Source: Bacilli bacterium (GTDB lineage: Bacteria; Bacillota_I; Bacilli_A; RFN20; CAG-826). From it: a stretch of DNA of 29,167 bases. Location: NCBI GenBank assembly GCA_900767605.1, contig CAAFZT010000030.1:1-29167 (forward strand), written 5' to 3'. A program made the translations under genes and the position numbers. Shown here piece after piece: positions 14,421 to 22,578 of the stretch. The notes below the pieces were generated by a model that searched no databases, was not told the DNA's origin, and saw only the letters and a list, made by a program, of their open reading frames with translations. Every line of letters begins with the position of its first letter. Position 1 is the stretch's first letter.

Positions 14421-16519
14421 AAGACGTCCTGACCCTTTCTTCTTATAACAAAGACTTACGTATCGCGGAAGGGAACCGTTTCCTTTTGGGCAATGGCCAT
14501 TTAGGCTACCGCGGAACCCTGGAGGAAGAAGGTGAACAAGAAATGACGGGGTTTAACCTCGTCGGAGTCTATGACCAATATCAAGACAAGTGGAGGGAAT
14601 CCATCAATTTCCCCAACCCCCTGTCTTTTAAAACATTCGTGGAGGGGAAAGAAGAGGATGTCCTAACTACTTCTCCCCTTACTCACGAAATGCGCCTGCT
14701 TCAAGAGGAGGAAGTTTTGGAAAGAGCATCCTCCTTTCCGCATTATCATCTATCCAGCCAAAGATTCCTTTCCTTCGCTAAGGACAATCTTTTAGCATCC
14801 AAGATTACGGTTCGTGTGTCTCACGACGGCGATTTCTCGTTCCATTATGGATTAGACCTCGATATCTACGATATCAATGGTCCCCATTTCCAGACAAAAA
14901 AAGTGACCCGTTATGAGGATTTCCTGCTATTTGAAGGAATCAGCAACGAAGGAAAGCATCTTTTCGAGGTGGTTTCCTATCAATCCTCTTTGCCTGCCAT
15001 CGAAAAAGGAGAGGCCGGTTTTGAAGCCTGTGCATCCTTAAAAAAGGGGGACGTCTTTGAACTTACGGTCCTATCTTTAGTCTATGAAGAGAAATGCGAT
15101 TTTAAAAAGGAAATCGAGCAAATCCAAAAGAAAGGCTTTGACTGTCTGAAAGAAGAGCATTTAAAAGTCTTCCGTCCCCTCTACAACAACGCGAAAGTCT
15201 CGTTAGGAGGCGACCAAGAAGGGGAAAAGGAAGGCAACTACTCGATTTACATGCTTCTTATCCTTGGGGACGCGAATCGGCCAAGAAGCATCCCTGCGCG
15301 CGGGGTTTCTGGCCAAACATACAAAGGGGCCGTCTTTTGGGACAGTGAGATTTTTCTTTTGCCCTTCTTCTGTTTACAACGCCCCGAGGTTGCAAGAAAC
15401 CTCATTCAATATCGAATCCTTACCCTGGATGGGGCCAAGAAGAAAGCCAAAGAATACGGATACAAAGGGGCTTTCTTTGCTTGGGAAAGCCAAGAGGATG
15501 GACGCGAGGCATGTTCCAAATATAACGTCACCGATTGGAAAACGGGAAAACCCATCCGTACCTACTTCAACGAAAAGCAGATTCATATCTCCGCCGACAT
15601 CGCTTACGCCTATGAAAATTACGAAAAGCTAACCGGCGATGAGAGTCTTTTACAGGAAGGCGGGGATCGCTTACTCCAGGAAATCGCCGAGTTCTTCCTA
15701 AGCTACGCGACTTATCGCAACGGGCAATACCATCTCGATGACGTCATCGGGCCCGACGAATACCACGAAAGGGTCAACGACAACGCCTTCACCAATTACA
15801 TGGCCCGTCACGCGCTTCGTTACGTGGCAAGCAAATTAGCCCCTTTGGAGAAATATGAAGATCTCGTTCGAAGAATTACTCTCTTCCTAGAGAAACTTTA
15901 TCTTCCTAAGCCAAACGAAAACGGAATCATCGAGCAATTCGAAGGCTATTTTCAAAAAGAAGACGCGACGGTAGAGGAAGTAAGAAGCCGTCTAAAGGAT
16001 CCCAAGCAATATTGGGGCGGGAAAGACGGCCCTGCCACGGGAACAAAAGTCATCAAGCAAGCTGACGTCGTCGCGATGCTAGCCCTCCTAGACGAGGAAT
16101 TCCCCTTGGAAGTGAAGAAAGCCAATTACGACTATTATTTCCCAAAAACCGAACATGGTTCTTCTTTGTCGAGCAGCATGTATTCCCTTTTGGCTTCCAA
16201 AATTGGGGAGAAGGATTACGCCTATTCCATGTACCGGAAGTCGGCTTCTATCGACCTATATGGCTCTCAGAAACTATTTGCCGGGGGCATTTATATCGGG
16301 GGAAGCCATCCTGCAAGCGAAGGGGGAGCCTATCTTTCCCTCCTTTATGGTTTAAGCGGCTTCTCCGTGAAAGAGGACAGATTCTCCCTCTCGCCCGCTT
16401 TGCCGAATCAAATCCAATCGATGGAATATTCCATTTTATTCCAAAAGAAGAGATACCATATCGCTATCCAAACAAAACCGGAAAGTGGCTGCATCGTCAA
16501 AATCAAGGAGGCCCAATGA
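14417..16519 (+). CDS. GH65 disaccharide phosphorylase (second copy)
   Basis: This 700-residue protein is also GH65, with the N-terminal LGNGHLGYRGTLEE signature and the general-acid glutamate E448 in IGPDEYHERVNDNAFTNYM. KQADVV and HGSSLSSSMYS are the canonical barrel motifs. It is about 50 residues shorter than its neighbour and clearly diverged from it, so the two are not a recent duplication. They probably attack different alpha-glucosidic linkages or chain ends. Its ATG overlaps the previous stop (ATGA) and has GGAG 8 nt upstream; its own stop overlaps the start of the mutase fusion gene. Output should be beta-glucose 1-phosphate, the substrate of the adjacent mutase domain. Confidence 0.93.
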   Translation: MKDVLTLSSYNKDLRIAEGNRFLLGNGHLGYRGTLEEEGEQEMTGFNLVGVYDQYQDKWRESINFPNPLSFKTFVEGKEEDVLTTSPLTHEMRLLQEEEVLERASSFPHYHLSSQRFLSFAKDNLLASKITVRVSHDGDFSFHYGLDLDIYDINGPHFQTKKVTRYEDFLLFEGISNEGKHLFEVVSYQSSLPAIEKGEAGFEACASLKKGDVFELTVLSLVYEEKCDFKKEIEQIQKKGFDCLKEEHLKVFRPLYNNAKVSLGGDQEGEKEGNYSIYMLLILGDANRPRSIPARGVSGQTYKGAVFWDSEIFLLPFFCLQRPEVARNLIQYRILTLDGAKKKAKEYGYKGAFFAWESQEDGREACSKYNVTDWKTGKPIRTYFNEKQIHISADIAYAYENYEKLTGDESLLQEGGDRLLQEIAEFFLSYATYRNGQYHLDDVIGPDEYHERVNDNAFTNYMARHALRYVASKLAPLEKYEDLVRRITLFLEKLYLPKPNENGIIEQFEGYFQKEDATVEEVRSRLKDPKQYWGGKDGPATGTKVIKQADVVAMLALLDEEFPLEVKKANYDYYFPKTEHGSSLSSSMYSLLASKIGEKDYAYSMYRKSASIDLYGSQKLFAGGIYIGGSHPASEGGAYLSLLYGLSGFSVKEDRFSLSPALPNQIQSMEYSILFQKKRYHIAIQTKPESGCIVKIKEAQ

Positions 16520-18315
16520 TGAAAAAAGGCATGATATTCGATTTAGACGGGGTGATCGTTTCTACTGATCACTTCCATTACCTCGCCTGGAAAAAGATGG
16601 CAGACGACGAAGGGATTCCTTTCGACGAGACCGTCAACAACCGTCTTCGCGGGGTCTCACGCATGGCCTCCTGCGAAATCATCTTGGAGAAGGCTAACCG
16701 TTCTTATAGCCAAGAAGAGAAAGAAAAACTCTGCGAGAAGAAAAACGCCCTTTATCGGGAATATTTAAAGCAAATGTCTCCAAAAGACGTGAGCCAAGAC
16801 GTTTTGGATACCCTCCATCAGATCAAGGCCATGGGCATCAAAACGGCCATCGGATCCAGCAGCAAAAACACCAAGTTCATCCTAAGCCAAATCGGGCTAT
16901 TGGACGCCTTCGACGAAATCGTAGACGGAACGATGATCCATCATTCCAAGCCTGACCCAGAGGTATTCCTGCTAGCCGCGAAGAAAATCGACTTGGATCC
17001 GTCCCAATGCGGAGTCGTCGAAGACGCCTATGCCGGGGTAGAAGCCGCCAAAGCCGGGGGTTTCACCTCCTATGGCATCAGCGATGCCGCCTCTAGCCCC
17101 GACACCGACCATCCGCTCACCAAATTCAGCGACCTTTTGGATTACCTAAAAAAGGAAGACGCTCCCAGAATCCGCATCGAACATCTTTATAAGACTTATC
17201 CTAACGGAGTCACGGCGACCAAGGATTTCAACTTGGAAATCAAGGACGGGGAATTCGTGGTCTTCGTCGGTCCTTCTGGCTGTGGGAAATCCACGGTGTT
17301 GCGCATGATTGGAGGCTTAGAAGACGTAACCAAGGGCAATATCTACCTCGACGGCGATGACATCACCGACAAGGACGCCAAAGATCGAGACATCGCCATG
17401 GTCTTCCAAAACTACGCCCTTTACCCCCATTTAACCGTTTTCAAAAACATCGCCTTCCCTCTCGAAGTGGAGAAGATCCCCTTCAAGCACTTCTTCGATT
17501 TCAAATACCGCAAGGCAAGGAAAGAGGAAATCAAAAAGAAGGTCGAAGTTGCGGCGGAGAAAATCGGCTTGACCGAATATCTTGATCGTCGTCCGGCCAA
17601 TCTTTCTGGTGGCCAAAGGCAAAGGGTGGCATTAGGAAGAGCCATCGTCCGCGACCCCAAGGTCTTCCTGCTCGATGAGCCACTTTCCAACCTCGACGCG
17701 AAGATGCGCGTGCAGATGCGCTCGGAAATCACCCGTCTCCACGACAAGCTGAAGACCATCTTCATCTACGTCACCCACGACCAGGTTGAGGCAATGACGA
17801 TGGGCAGCAAAATCATCGTATTGAAAGATGGAATCATCCAACAGGTTGGCACGCCGGAAGATATTTTCCTTAACCCCGTCAACCAATTCGTCGCAGGGTT
17901 CATCGGAACACCTCAAATGAATTTCTTTACCGCCTCCGTCTCCAAAAAGAACGGCCAGTATGAATTGAAGTTCCAAGGAAATGACATCTCCCTGCCAATT
18001 CCTGAATGCAGAATGAAGAATTTCGACGAAAGTTGGCTCGAAGAGCCTCTTATCGCAGGCATTCGTCCGCGTGCAGTTTCCGTCAAAGGAGACCTTTCTT
18101 ATCACAAACAGGGCTTTCAAGCCAAAATCAACCTCTTCGAACAATTGGGGGAAGAGACCCTTCTTTATGCCTCTTTCCCCTCCAAGGAAGGCGACCTCAT
18201 CGTCTCTACTACAGGCCTTGGCCGCTTCCAAACAGGGGAAGAGGTCGGTATCAGCTTTGATTTGGAGCATCTATGTCTATTCTCTCCATCCGACAAAGAA
18301 TCGCTTCTAAAATAG
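16516..18315 (+). CDS. Fusion of beta-phosphoglucomutase and MsmK/UgpC-type ABC ATPase
   Basis: A single uninterrupted 599-residue frame joins two enzymes. Residues 1 to about 210 are a HAD-family beta-phosphoglucomutase: nucleophile and acid/base pair D9/D11 in FDLDG, cap-domain GVSR with R49, S114, K145 and E169-D170, all at or next to the numbers known for the Lactococcus enzyme. Residues from about 217 on are a complete carbohydrate-importer ATPase: Walker A GPSGCGKST (252-260), Q-loop QNYALYPH, signature LSGGQ (363-367), Walker B and D-loop LLDEPLSNLD, H-loop THDQ, then an OB-type regulatory domain. The linker is only a few residues. AAGGAGG precedes two ATGs. The ATPase should power the permeases encoded upstream, while the mutase makes glucose 6-phosphate from GH65-derived beta-glucose 1-phosphate. 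Both halves keep all key residues, so both are expected to be active. Confidence 0.93.
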   Translation: MMKKGMIFDLDGVIVSTDHFHYLAWKKMADDEGIPFDETVNNRLRGVSRMASCEIILEKANRSYSQEEKEKLCEKKNALYREYLKQMSPKDVSQDVLDTLHQIKAMGIKTAIGSSSKNTKFILSQIGLLDAFDEIVDGTMIHHSKPDPEVFLLAAKKIDLDPSQCGVVEDAYAGVEAAKAGGFTSYGISDAASSPDTDHPLTKFSDLLDYLKKEDAPRIRIEHLYKTYPNGVTATKDFNLEIKDGEFVVFVGPSGCGKSTVLRMIGGLEDVTKGNIYLDGDDITDKDAKDRDIAMVFQNYALYPHLTVFKNIAFPLEVEKIPFKHFFDFKYRKARKEEIKKKVEVAAEKIGLTEYLDRRPANLSGGQRQRVALGRAIVRDPKVFLLDEPLSNLDAKMRVQMRSEITRLHDKLKTIFIYVTHDQVEAMTMGSKIIVLKDGIIQQVGTPEDIFLNPVNQFVAGFIGTPQMNFFTASVSKKNGQYELKFQGNDISLPIPECRMKNFDESWLEEPLIAGIRPRAVSVKGDLSYHKQGFQAKINLFEQLGEETLLYASFPSKEGDLIVSTTGLGRFQTGEEVGISFDLEHLCLFSPSDKESLLK

Positions 18316-20027
18316 GCTTTTGGGTTTGTCTTATCCCTATGCTCTTTTCTTGTGCCACAGCCGCTCAGCAAAGCTCTTCTACGTCGGGAACCTCTTTCAA
18401 CACAGCGCAGTCACCATCTTCTTCGGAAGAAGGGGGCCAGGAATCAACAGAAGAGAACGTGTCCTTTCCCAAAGGGGAGGACGGATTCAAGGTTTTCGAG
18501 CCCTCCTATTTTGATAATATTCTCGATTCGAGCGATTCCCAGAAAAAGAGCAAAATCCACTTTGGAGATGTCATTCCGGAACTGCCTTTATACAAAACCC
18601 TCCGTCTCTATGCCGCCGGGGAGCAAATTCCGGTATACGCCGTAAAAAGGAATGCGAGCCAAGTCTGGGACGGGGAGGCCAGTAACCGCCAAGACGACGC
18701 CGTCGCCTCTTTTTCCTTAGAGGGCAAAGTGACTTTGAAACTTCAATGCGCCTTCAATCCTTTGAACGATGTAACGATCCGCCCGTTAGGAAGGAATGTT
18801 CCTTACGCCATCGACAAGGCCCGTTGGGTCATTTCTTTTACGATCTCCGCCCCAGGACAATACGTCATCGAAACCCGTTATCGAACCCTCCATCTCTTCG
18901 TAAATCCCATGACAGAAGCCCCTTCGGGATCCATGGTTTTTAAAGCGGGATTGCATACGAAAGAAAACGATTCCCGCATCAATTCAAAGGATGAAATCAT
19001 CCTTCACAACGGAAGCAAGGTCTATTTCGAAGAGGGGGCCGTCATCCGGGCCAAGTTAAGGGCCAGTGATGCTTATAACATCTCCGTGACTGGCCCAGGG
19101 TTCCTAGACGGATCCACCTTTGACCGATCCGTAAAGCGCGGAACGACTGCCGTCCCCGTTGATTTTTCTTATTGCCATAACGTCACCTTAAGCGACTTCG
19201 CCTGTCTCGATCCCGCCGGGTGGACGTTCAATATGTTCTTTGACGAAACCGTCTCCATGTCCAATCTCAAGGTCATATCTTCTCGTTCCAACGGGGATGG
19301 AATCTCCCTTCAATCTTGCAAAAACGTGAAAATAGATGGCTGTTTTCTAAGAACGTGGGACGATTCCCTTGTCGTGAAAAACTATGTGAATTGGCGGAAT
19401 GGAGCCGAAGGCGAGACCTCTAACATCCATTTCTCAAATTGCCTCATCATCACCGATTTAGCCCAATCGATGGAAATCGGCTACGAAACCATCGGGACGA
19501 AGATGGAGGATATTTTCTTTTCCGACATCACCGTTCTTCACGCTTACCATAAGCCCGTCTTCTCTATCCACAACGGAAACAACGCCAACATCCGCAACGT
19601 CCGCTACGAAAACATCACAGTGGAAGACGCTTCCATTGGCAAAGGGGACGGAACGAATGCCTTGTTTGATTTTGACGTTTCCTATTCTCCTACTTGGAGT
19701 GACAACCACAAAAAGACCGCTTTGGGCGATATCTCCGAAGTCCAATGCGCCAACATCAAAATCCTAAAAGGAAGGGAGAATCCCCAAATTAAGATCACCG
19801 GAAGCGTGGAGTCGCGTTCAGATTACCCCCACGTCGAGCATCGGGTGAGCGGAGTGGATTTCGAAGACGTAGAAATTTACGGGAAACCACTTAACTCCAG
19901 TTATCCCAATCTCAAAATAGAGCATGCAGATGCCCCCTCTTTCTCCACCACAGGAAAGCCCATCTCTGGCGCTTCTTACGCCTTCAGCGATGTCTCCTCC
20001 TTTGGGAATAACATCGAAAGGATTTGA
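18273..20027 (+). CDS. Second beta-helix glycoside hydrolase (GH28/GH49-like) lipoprotein
   Basis: The 584-residue protein has a lipoprotein signal with lipobox LFSC (about residue 27) and a Ser/Thr linker. It then resembles the hydrolase at 3493-6150 throughout: N-terminal beta domain (VTIRPLG motif), and a right-handed beta-helix with SNGDGISLQSC (D342) and RTWDDSLVVKN (D363-D364). The MEIGYETIG and DITVLHAYHKP segments correspond to those of the first hydrolase. It lacks the C-terminal F5/8C domains. The start at 18273 lies inside the preceding gene (43-bp overlap) and is supported by TTGGAG 6 nt upstream and by a complete signal peptide. The pair probably act on the same polymer at the cell surface, one with and one without binding domains. 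It is the last gene before a terminator. Confidence 0.82.
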   Translation: MSILSIRQRIASKIGFWVCLIPMLFSCATAAQQSSSTSGTSFNTAQSPSSSEEGGQESTEENVSFPKGEDGFKVFEPSYFDNILDSSDSQKKSKIHFGDVIPELPLYKTLRLYAAGEQIPVYAVKRNASQVWDGEASNRQDDAVASFSLEGKVTLKLQCAFNPLNDVTIRPLGRNVPYAIDKARWVISFTISAPGQYVIETRYRTLHLFVNPMTEAPSGSMVFKAGLHTKENDSRINSKDEIILHNGSKVYFEEGAVIRAKLRASDAYNISVTGPGFLDGSTFDRSVKRGTTAVPVDFSYCHNVTLSDFACLDPAGWTFNMFFDETVSMSNLKVISSRSNGDGISLQSCKNVKIDGCFLRTWDDSLVVKNYVNWRNGAEGETSNIHFSNCLIITDLAQSMEIGYETIGTKMEDIFFSDITVLHAYHKPVFSIHNGNNANIRNVRYENITVEDASIGKGDGTNALFDFDVSYSPTWSDNHKKTALGDISEVQCANIKILKGRENPQIKITGSVESRSDYPHVEHRVSGVDFEDVEIYGKPLNSSYPNLKIEHADAPSFSTTGKPISGASYAFSDVSSFGNNIERI

Positions 20028-20110
20028 CCCATGTATCGAAATAGGGGACATTAGGAAAGAAACCATCTTGACCGTCTTTTTTGTAAAAGCGGGAATTCTC
20101 GTTTCAACAT

Positions 20111-20143
20111 GGCAACCGCTTCCTTCTCGGCGGTTACCTTTTT
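20111..20143 (+). terminator. Rho-independent terminator of the main sugar operon
   Basis: GGCAACCGC (20111-20119) pairs with GCGGTTACC (20130-20138), with one mismatch, across a 10-nt loop and is followed by a run of five T. It lies about 85 nt after the second hydrolase gene and separates the operon from the GH63-like gene. Confidence 0.7.
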
Positions 20144-20237
20144 CTTTAGGGCAATTCCATTTTATCCATTCTTGCCACAACAGCATCGAAATCGAAAAAA
20201 TAAGAGGTTTTCATCCAAAAATAAGAATCATCCCTTC

Positions 20238-20265
20238 TTGCATTTACCTTCATAAATAAGACAAT
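20238..20265 (+). promoter_or_regulatory. Promoter of the GH63-like gene, near-leaderless
   Basis: TTGCAT (20238-20243), a 16-bp spacer, then GACAAT (20260-20265). The ATG at 20276 follows the -10 box by 10 nt, leaving a leader of only a few nucleotides and no Shine-Dalgarno. The -35 hexamer is identical to that of tRNA-Leu. Confidence 0.5.
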
Positions 20266-20275
20266 AAAGCCATCT

Positions 20276-21496
20276 ATGAAAACACTCATCCAACATTATG
20301 CAGATTTGATTCGTTCTTATATCCTTTCTAGTTACAAACATAACTTCCGCGAACCCGTGGATCGGTTGAAACACCCCTTCCTTGTTCCCGGGGCCTATTA
20401 TTCCCATCAATTATGGGATTGGGATTCTTGGCTCACGGGGCTTGCCCTTCTTGAAATCGAGGATCCTTCCATTGACGCCTATGAAAAGGGCTGCGTCCTT
20501 GATTTCCTCGATGTCCAAGATGAAAACGGCCGTATCCCCATTTTGGTTCAGGATAGCCCCTCTTGGCTTTTTGATTTGGATCCCAATAAGAAAACGAACA
20601 TCCATAAACCCTGTTTGGCCCAACATGCTTTGGTCATCAGCAAACACCAAAACGACGCTTCGTGGATTCGCGATGCCTATCCCCGTTTGGAACGTTTCAT
20701 CTCTTATTACGAAAAAGAACAAAAGCACGAAGAAACAGGCCTGTTCTTCCCTCTCGATGACCTTGGGCTTGGATTTGATAACGACCCCACGGTTTTCTAC
20801 CGCCAGCATGGCGATACCGCGAGCATTTATTTAAACGCCTTGATGCAGGCCGAACTTCAGGCGATGGCCCATCTTGCCGATATGCTTTCCTTGAAAGAGC
20901 AAAAGGAGAAATACCAGCAAAAGGCTGATGAATTAGCCAAAGCCATCCACGAAGAACTCTATGACCCCCGCGACGGCTACTTCTATAGCGCGGATATCTC
21001 CCTCCGCAAAGTCGACCCCGACGAATGGCTGCACAAAGGAGCCCCTCGCAATTACCATTCTCTTCCGATGCGCATCGAAACCTGGGTGGGGATGTTGCCC
21101 CTTTGGAGCGGAATCGCTACCCCGGAAGAGGCCAAACGGTGTGTTGAAGAGCATTACATAAATCCCAAAACCCTAAATAGTCCCTACGGCATCCGCAGCG
21201 TATCCAAAGCCGAAAAGATGTTCCGCAATATCCGCTCGGGCAACCCCTCTTGTTGGGTGGGACCCATTTGGATCAATGCAAACTACTTCACTTACGTGGG
21301 CTTAAAGAAATACGGCTATGACGATTTGGCCAAGGAACTAGCTGAAAAAACCATTCTTGTTCTCGGACAAGATATCGAAAAACAAGGAAAATTCTCCGAA
21401 TATTATGATTCCGAAACAGGGCTTGGACTCAATAATCCCGGGTTCCAAAGTTGGAATTTCCTCGTTCTTTGTATGTTGAAAGAAGTCGAAGAATAG
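20276..21496 (+). CDS. GH63/trehalase-like (alpha/alpha)6-barrel glycosidase, cytoplasmic
   Basis: The 406-residue protein is a compact (alpha/alpha)6 barrel related to GH63, GH37 and mannosylglycerate-hydrolase-type enzymes. Seen are SHQLWDWDSW near residue 43, GFDNDPTVF with candidate acid D168 or D170, a glycine-proline-rich SCWVGPIWINANYF segment and the candidate base E375 in GKFSEYYDSETG, then a closing NNPGFQSWNF. There is no signal peptide, so it should hydrolyse imported oligosaccharides. Known relatives cut alpha-1,2 or alpha-1,3 glucosides, galactosyl-glucosides or mannosylglycerate. In this context it may remove a terminal glucose or the non-glucose end of the imported glycan. It lies beyond the operon terminator with its own promoter and converges on the AraC gene with only 6 bp between stops. 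Confidence 0.8.
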   Translation: MKTLIQHYADLIRSYILSSYKHNFREPVDRLKHPFLVPGAYYSHQLWDWDSWLTGLALLEIEDPSIDAYEKGCVLDFLDVQDENGRIPILVQDSPSWLFDLDPNKKTNIHKPCLAQHALVISKHQNDASWIRDAYPRLERFISYYEKEQKHEETGLFFPLDDLGLGFDNDPTVFYRQHGDTASIYLNALMQAELQAMAHLADMLSLKEQKEKYQQKADELAKAIHEELYDPRDGYFYSADISLRKVDPDEWLHKGAPRNYHSLPMRIETWVGMLPLWSGIATPEEAKRCVEEHYINPKTLNSPYGIRSVSKAEKMFRNIRSGNPSCWVGPIWINANYFTYVGLKKYGYDDLAKELAEKTILVLGQDIEKQGKFSEYYDSETGLGLNNPGFQSWNFLVLCMLKEVEE

Positions 21497-21502
21497 GAAC
21501 CG

Positions 21503-22420
21503 TTACTGGAGGTCTTTTAAATCGCCTTCGCGGAACCGAGCGTCCCGATGTTTTTTACGATACTGGGCGGGAGAAAGACCAAACGCCGCCTTAAAGACCG
21601 CGGAGAAATTCGTGGAGGATTTATAGCCAAGGGCTTCCGAGATTTCGTAAACCGTCAGGTCGCTATAAAGCATCAAGTCTTTCGCATTCTGCATCTTGAT
21701 TTCGGAAAGATAATCGATGACGGAGCAATTCATGTACCGTTGAAAGAAACGCGAAACATGCGAATGGGAATAATTCACGTGGGACATCACGTCATTGACG
21801 TGCCAGCCTTTGTTGGCGGGATCCTGGATATCCTTTAGCAATTGAAGCAGCCACGCGGGCTTGTCTTCCTCAAAGGAATAGTTTTGTTCAATGACGATGG
21901 AGAGGACGCGTTGAAGCAACAAGGGAGAAGGCAACTCTCCTTTTTTGGGATCCGCGTAGATGCTTTTTTGAATATAGAAGCATAAATCCATAATTTTCCG
22001 AACTTGGTGGTCCGTTAAAAAGCACTTGAGCACCCCGTGAGAATAAAGGACTTCATAGAGGTCATCGGAGCAAATGTTGCACATCGCCTTCATATTCGGA
22101 ATCGTAATGGTCAAAAATAGGCAGCTAGAATCCGGCTCATTTTGTTTGATTTCATGACGGTCCCACGGACGAATCAGGTAGGCATCTCCTTGATGAAGGA
22201 TTTCTTTCTTGCCGTTTAGCACATGTTGGAAAGAACCTTTGGCCACAATGAAAAATTCCCAAAAAGTATGCGTATGCATCGGCAAAAAATCGCGGAAACC
22301 CTGATGAAAAGTAATCTTTAAATTGGATGAGGATTCAGAATCTAACGTCGTTCCGTTATGGACACGACCCTTCGTATTTTCGTCATTGCTCATAAGTATT
22401 TCTATTTCTATTTTATCCAT
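21503..22420 (-). CDS. AraC family transcriptional regulator with cupin sensor domain
   Basis: The 305-residue protein has an N-terminal cupin-like region (MHTHTFWEFFIVAKGSF, LHQGDAYLIRPWDRHEI, about residues 45-100) and a C-terminal AraC double helix-turn-helix (about 195-300). The latter has the hallmark LMLYSDLTVYEISEALGY and FSAVFKAAFGLSPAQYRKKH. Such two-domain regulators usually bind a sugar and activate adjacent catabolic genes, so it is a candidate activator of the sugar operon or the convergent GH63-like gene. An alternative ATG at 22393 would shorten it by nine residues; neither start has a clear ribosome site. A short-leader promoter lies just upstream of the first ATG. Confidence 0.9.
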   Translation of the reverse strand: MDKIEIEILMSNDENTKGRVHNGTTLDSESSSNLKITFHQGFRDFLPMHTHTFWEFFIVAKGSFQHVLNGKKEILHQGDAYLIRPWDRHEIKQNEPDSSCLFLTITIPNMKAMCNICSDDLYEVLYSHGVLKCFLTDHQVRKIMDLCFYIQKSIYADPKKGELPSPLLLQRVLSIVIEQNYSFEEDKPAWLLQLLKDIQDPANKGWHVNDVMSHVNYSHSHVSRFFQRYMNCSVIDYLSEIKMQNAKDLMLYSDLTVYEISEALGYKSSTNFSAVFKAAFGLSPAQYRKKHRDARFREGDLKDLQ

Positions 22421-22432
22421 AACTTCGAGATA

Positions 22433-22461
22433 TAGATACTTTTTTTATCACGAATTGAAAA
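22433..22461 (-). promoter_or_regulatory. Possible short-leader promoter of the AraC gene
   Basis: On the minus strand TTTTCA, a 17-bp spacer and TATCTA lie ahead of the ATG at 22420, with about 12 nt between the -10 box and the ATG. An overlapping alternative -10 (TATATC, 22434-22429) would leave 8 nt. Both fit a near-leaderless transcript; the exact boxes are ambiguous. Confidence 0.3.
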
Positions 22462-22525
22462 ACGAACCTCTTAATATTCGTCTTTTCTCCTTTCTAAAAG
22501 GACGGGAAAACCGAAAACAAATCCA

Positions 22526-22546
22526 ACTTGCTTCATATTGGCAAGT
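22526..22546. promoter_or_regulatory. Inverted repeat upstream of the HTH gene
   Basis: ACTTGC (22526-22531) and GCAAGT (22541-22546) form a perfect inverted repeat with a 9-bp spacer in the divergent interval between the AraC and HTH genes. It sits about 20 bp upstream of the probable -10 box TACAAT (22567-22572) and could be an operator for either regulator. Confidence 0.4.
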
Positions 22547-22578
22547 GAGTTTTTCCTTTCTTTCGATACAATGGGGAC

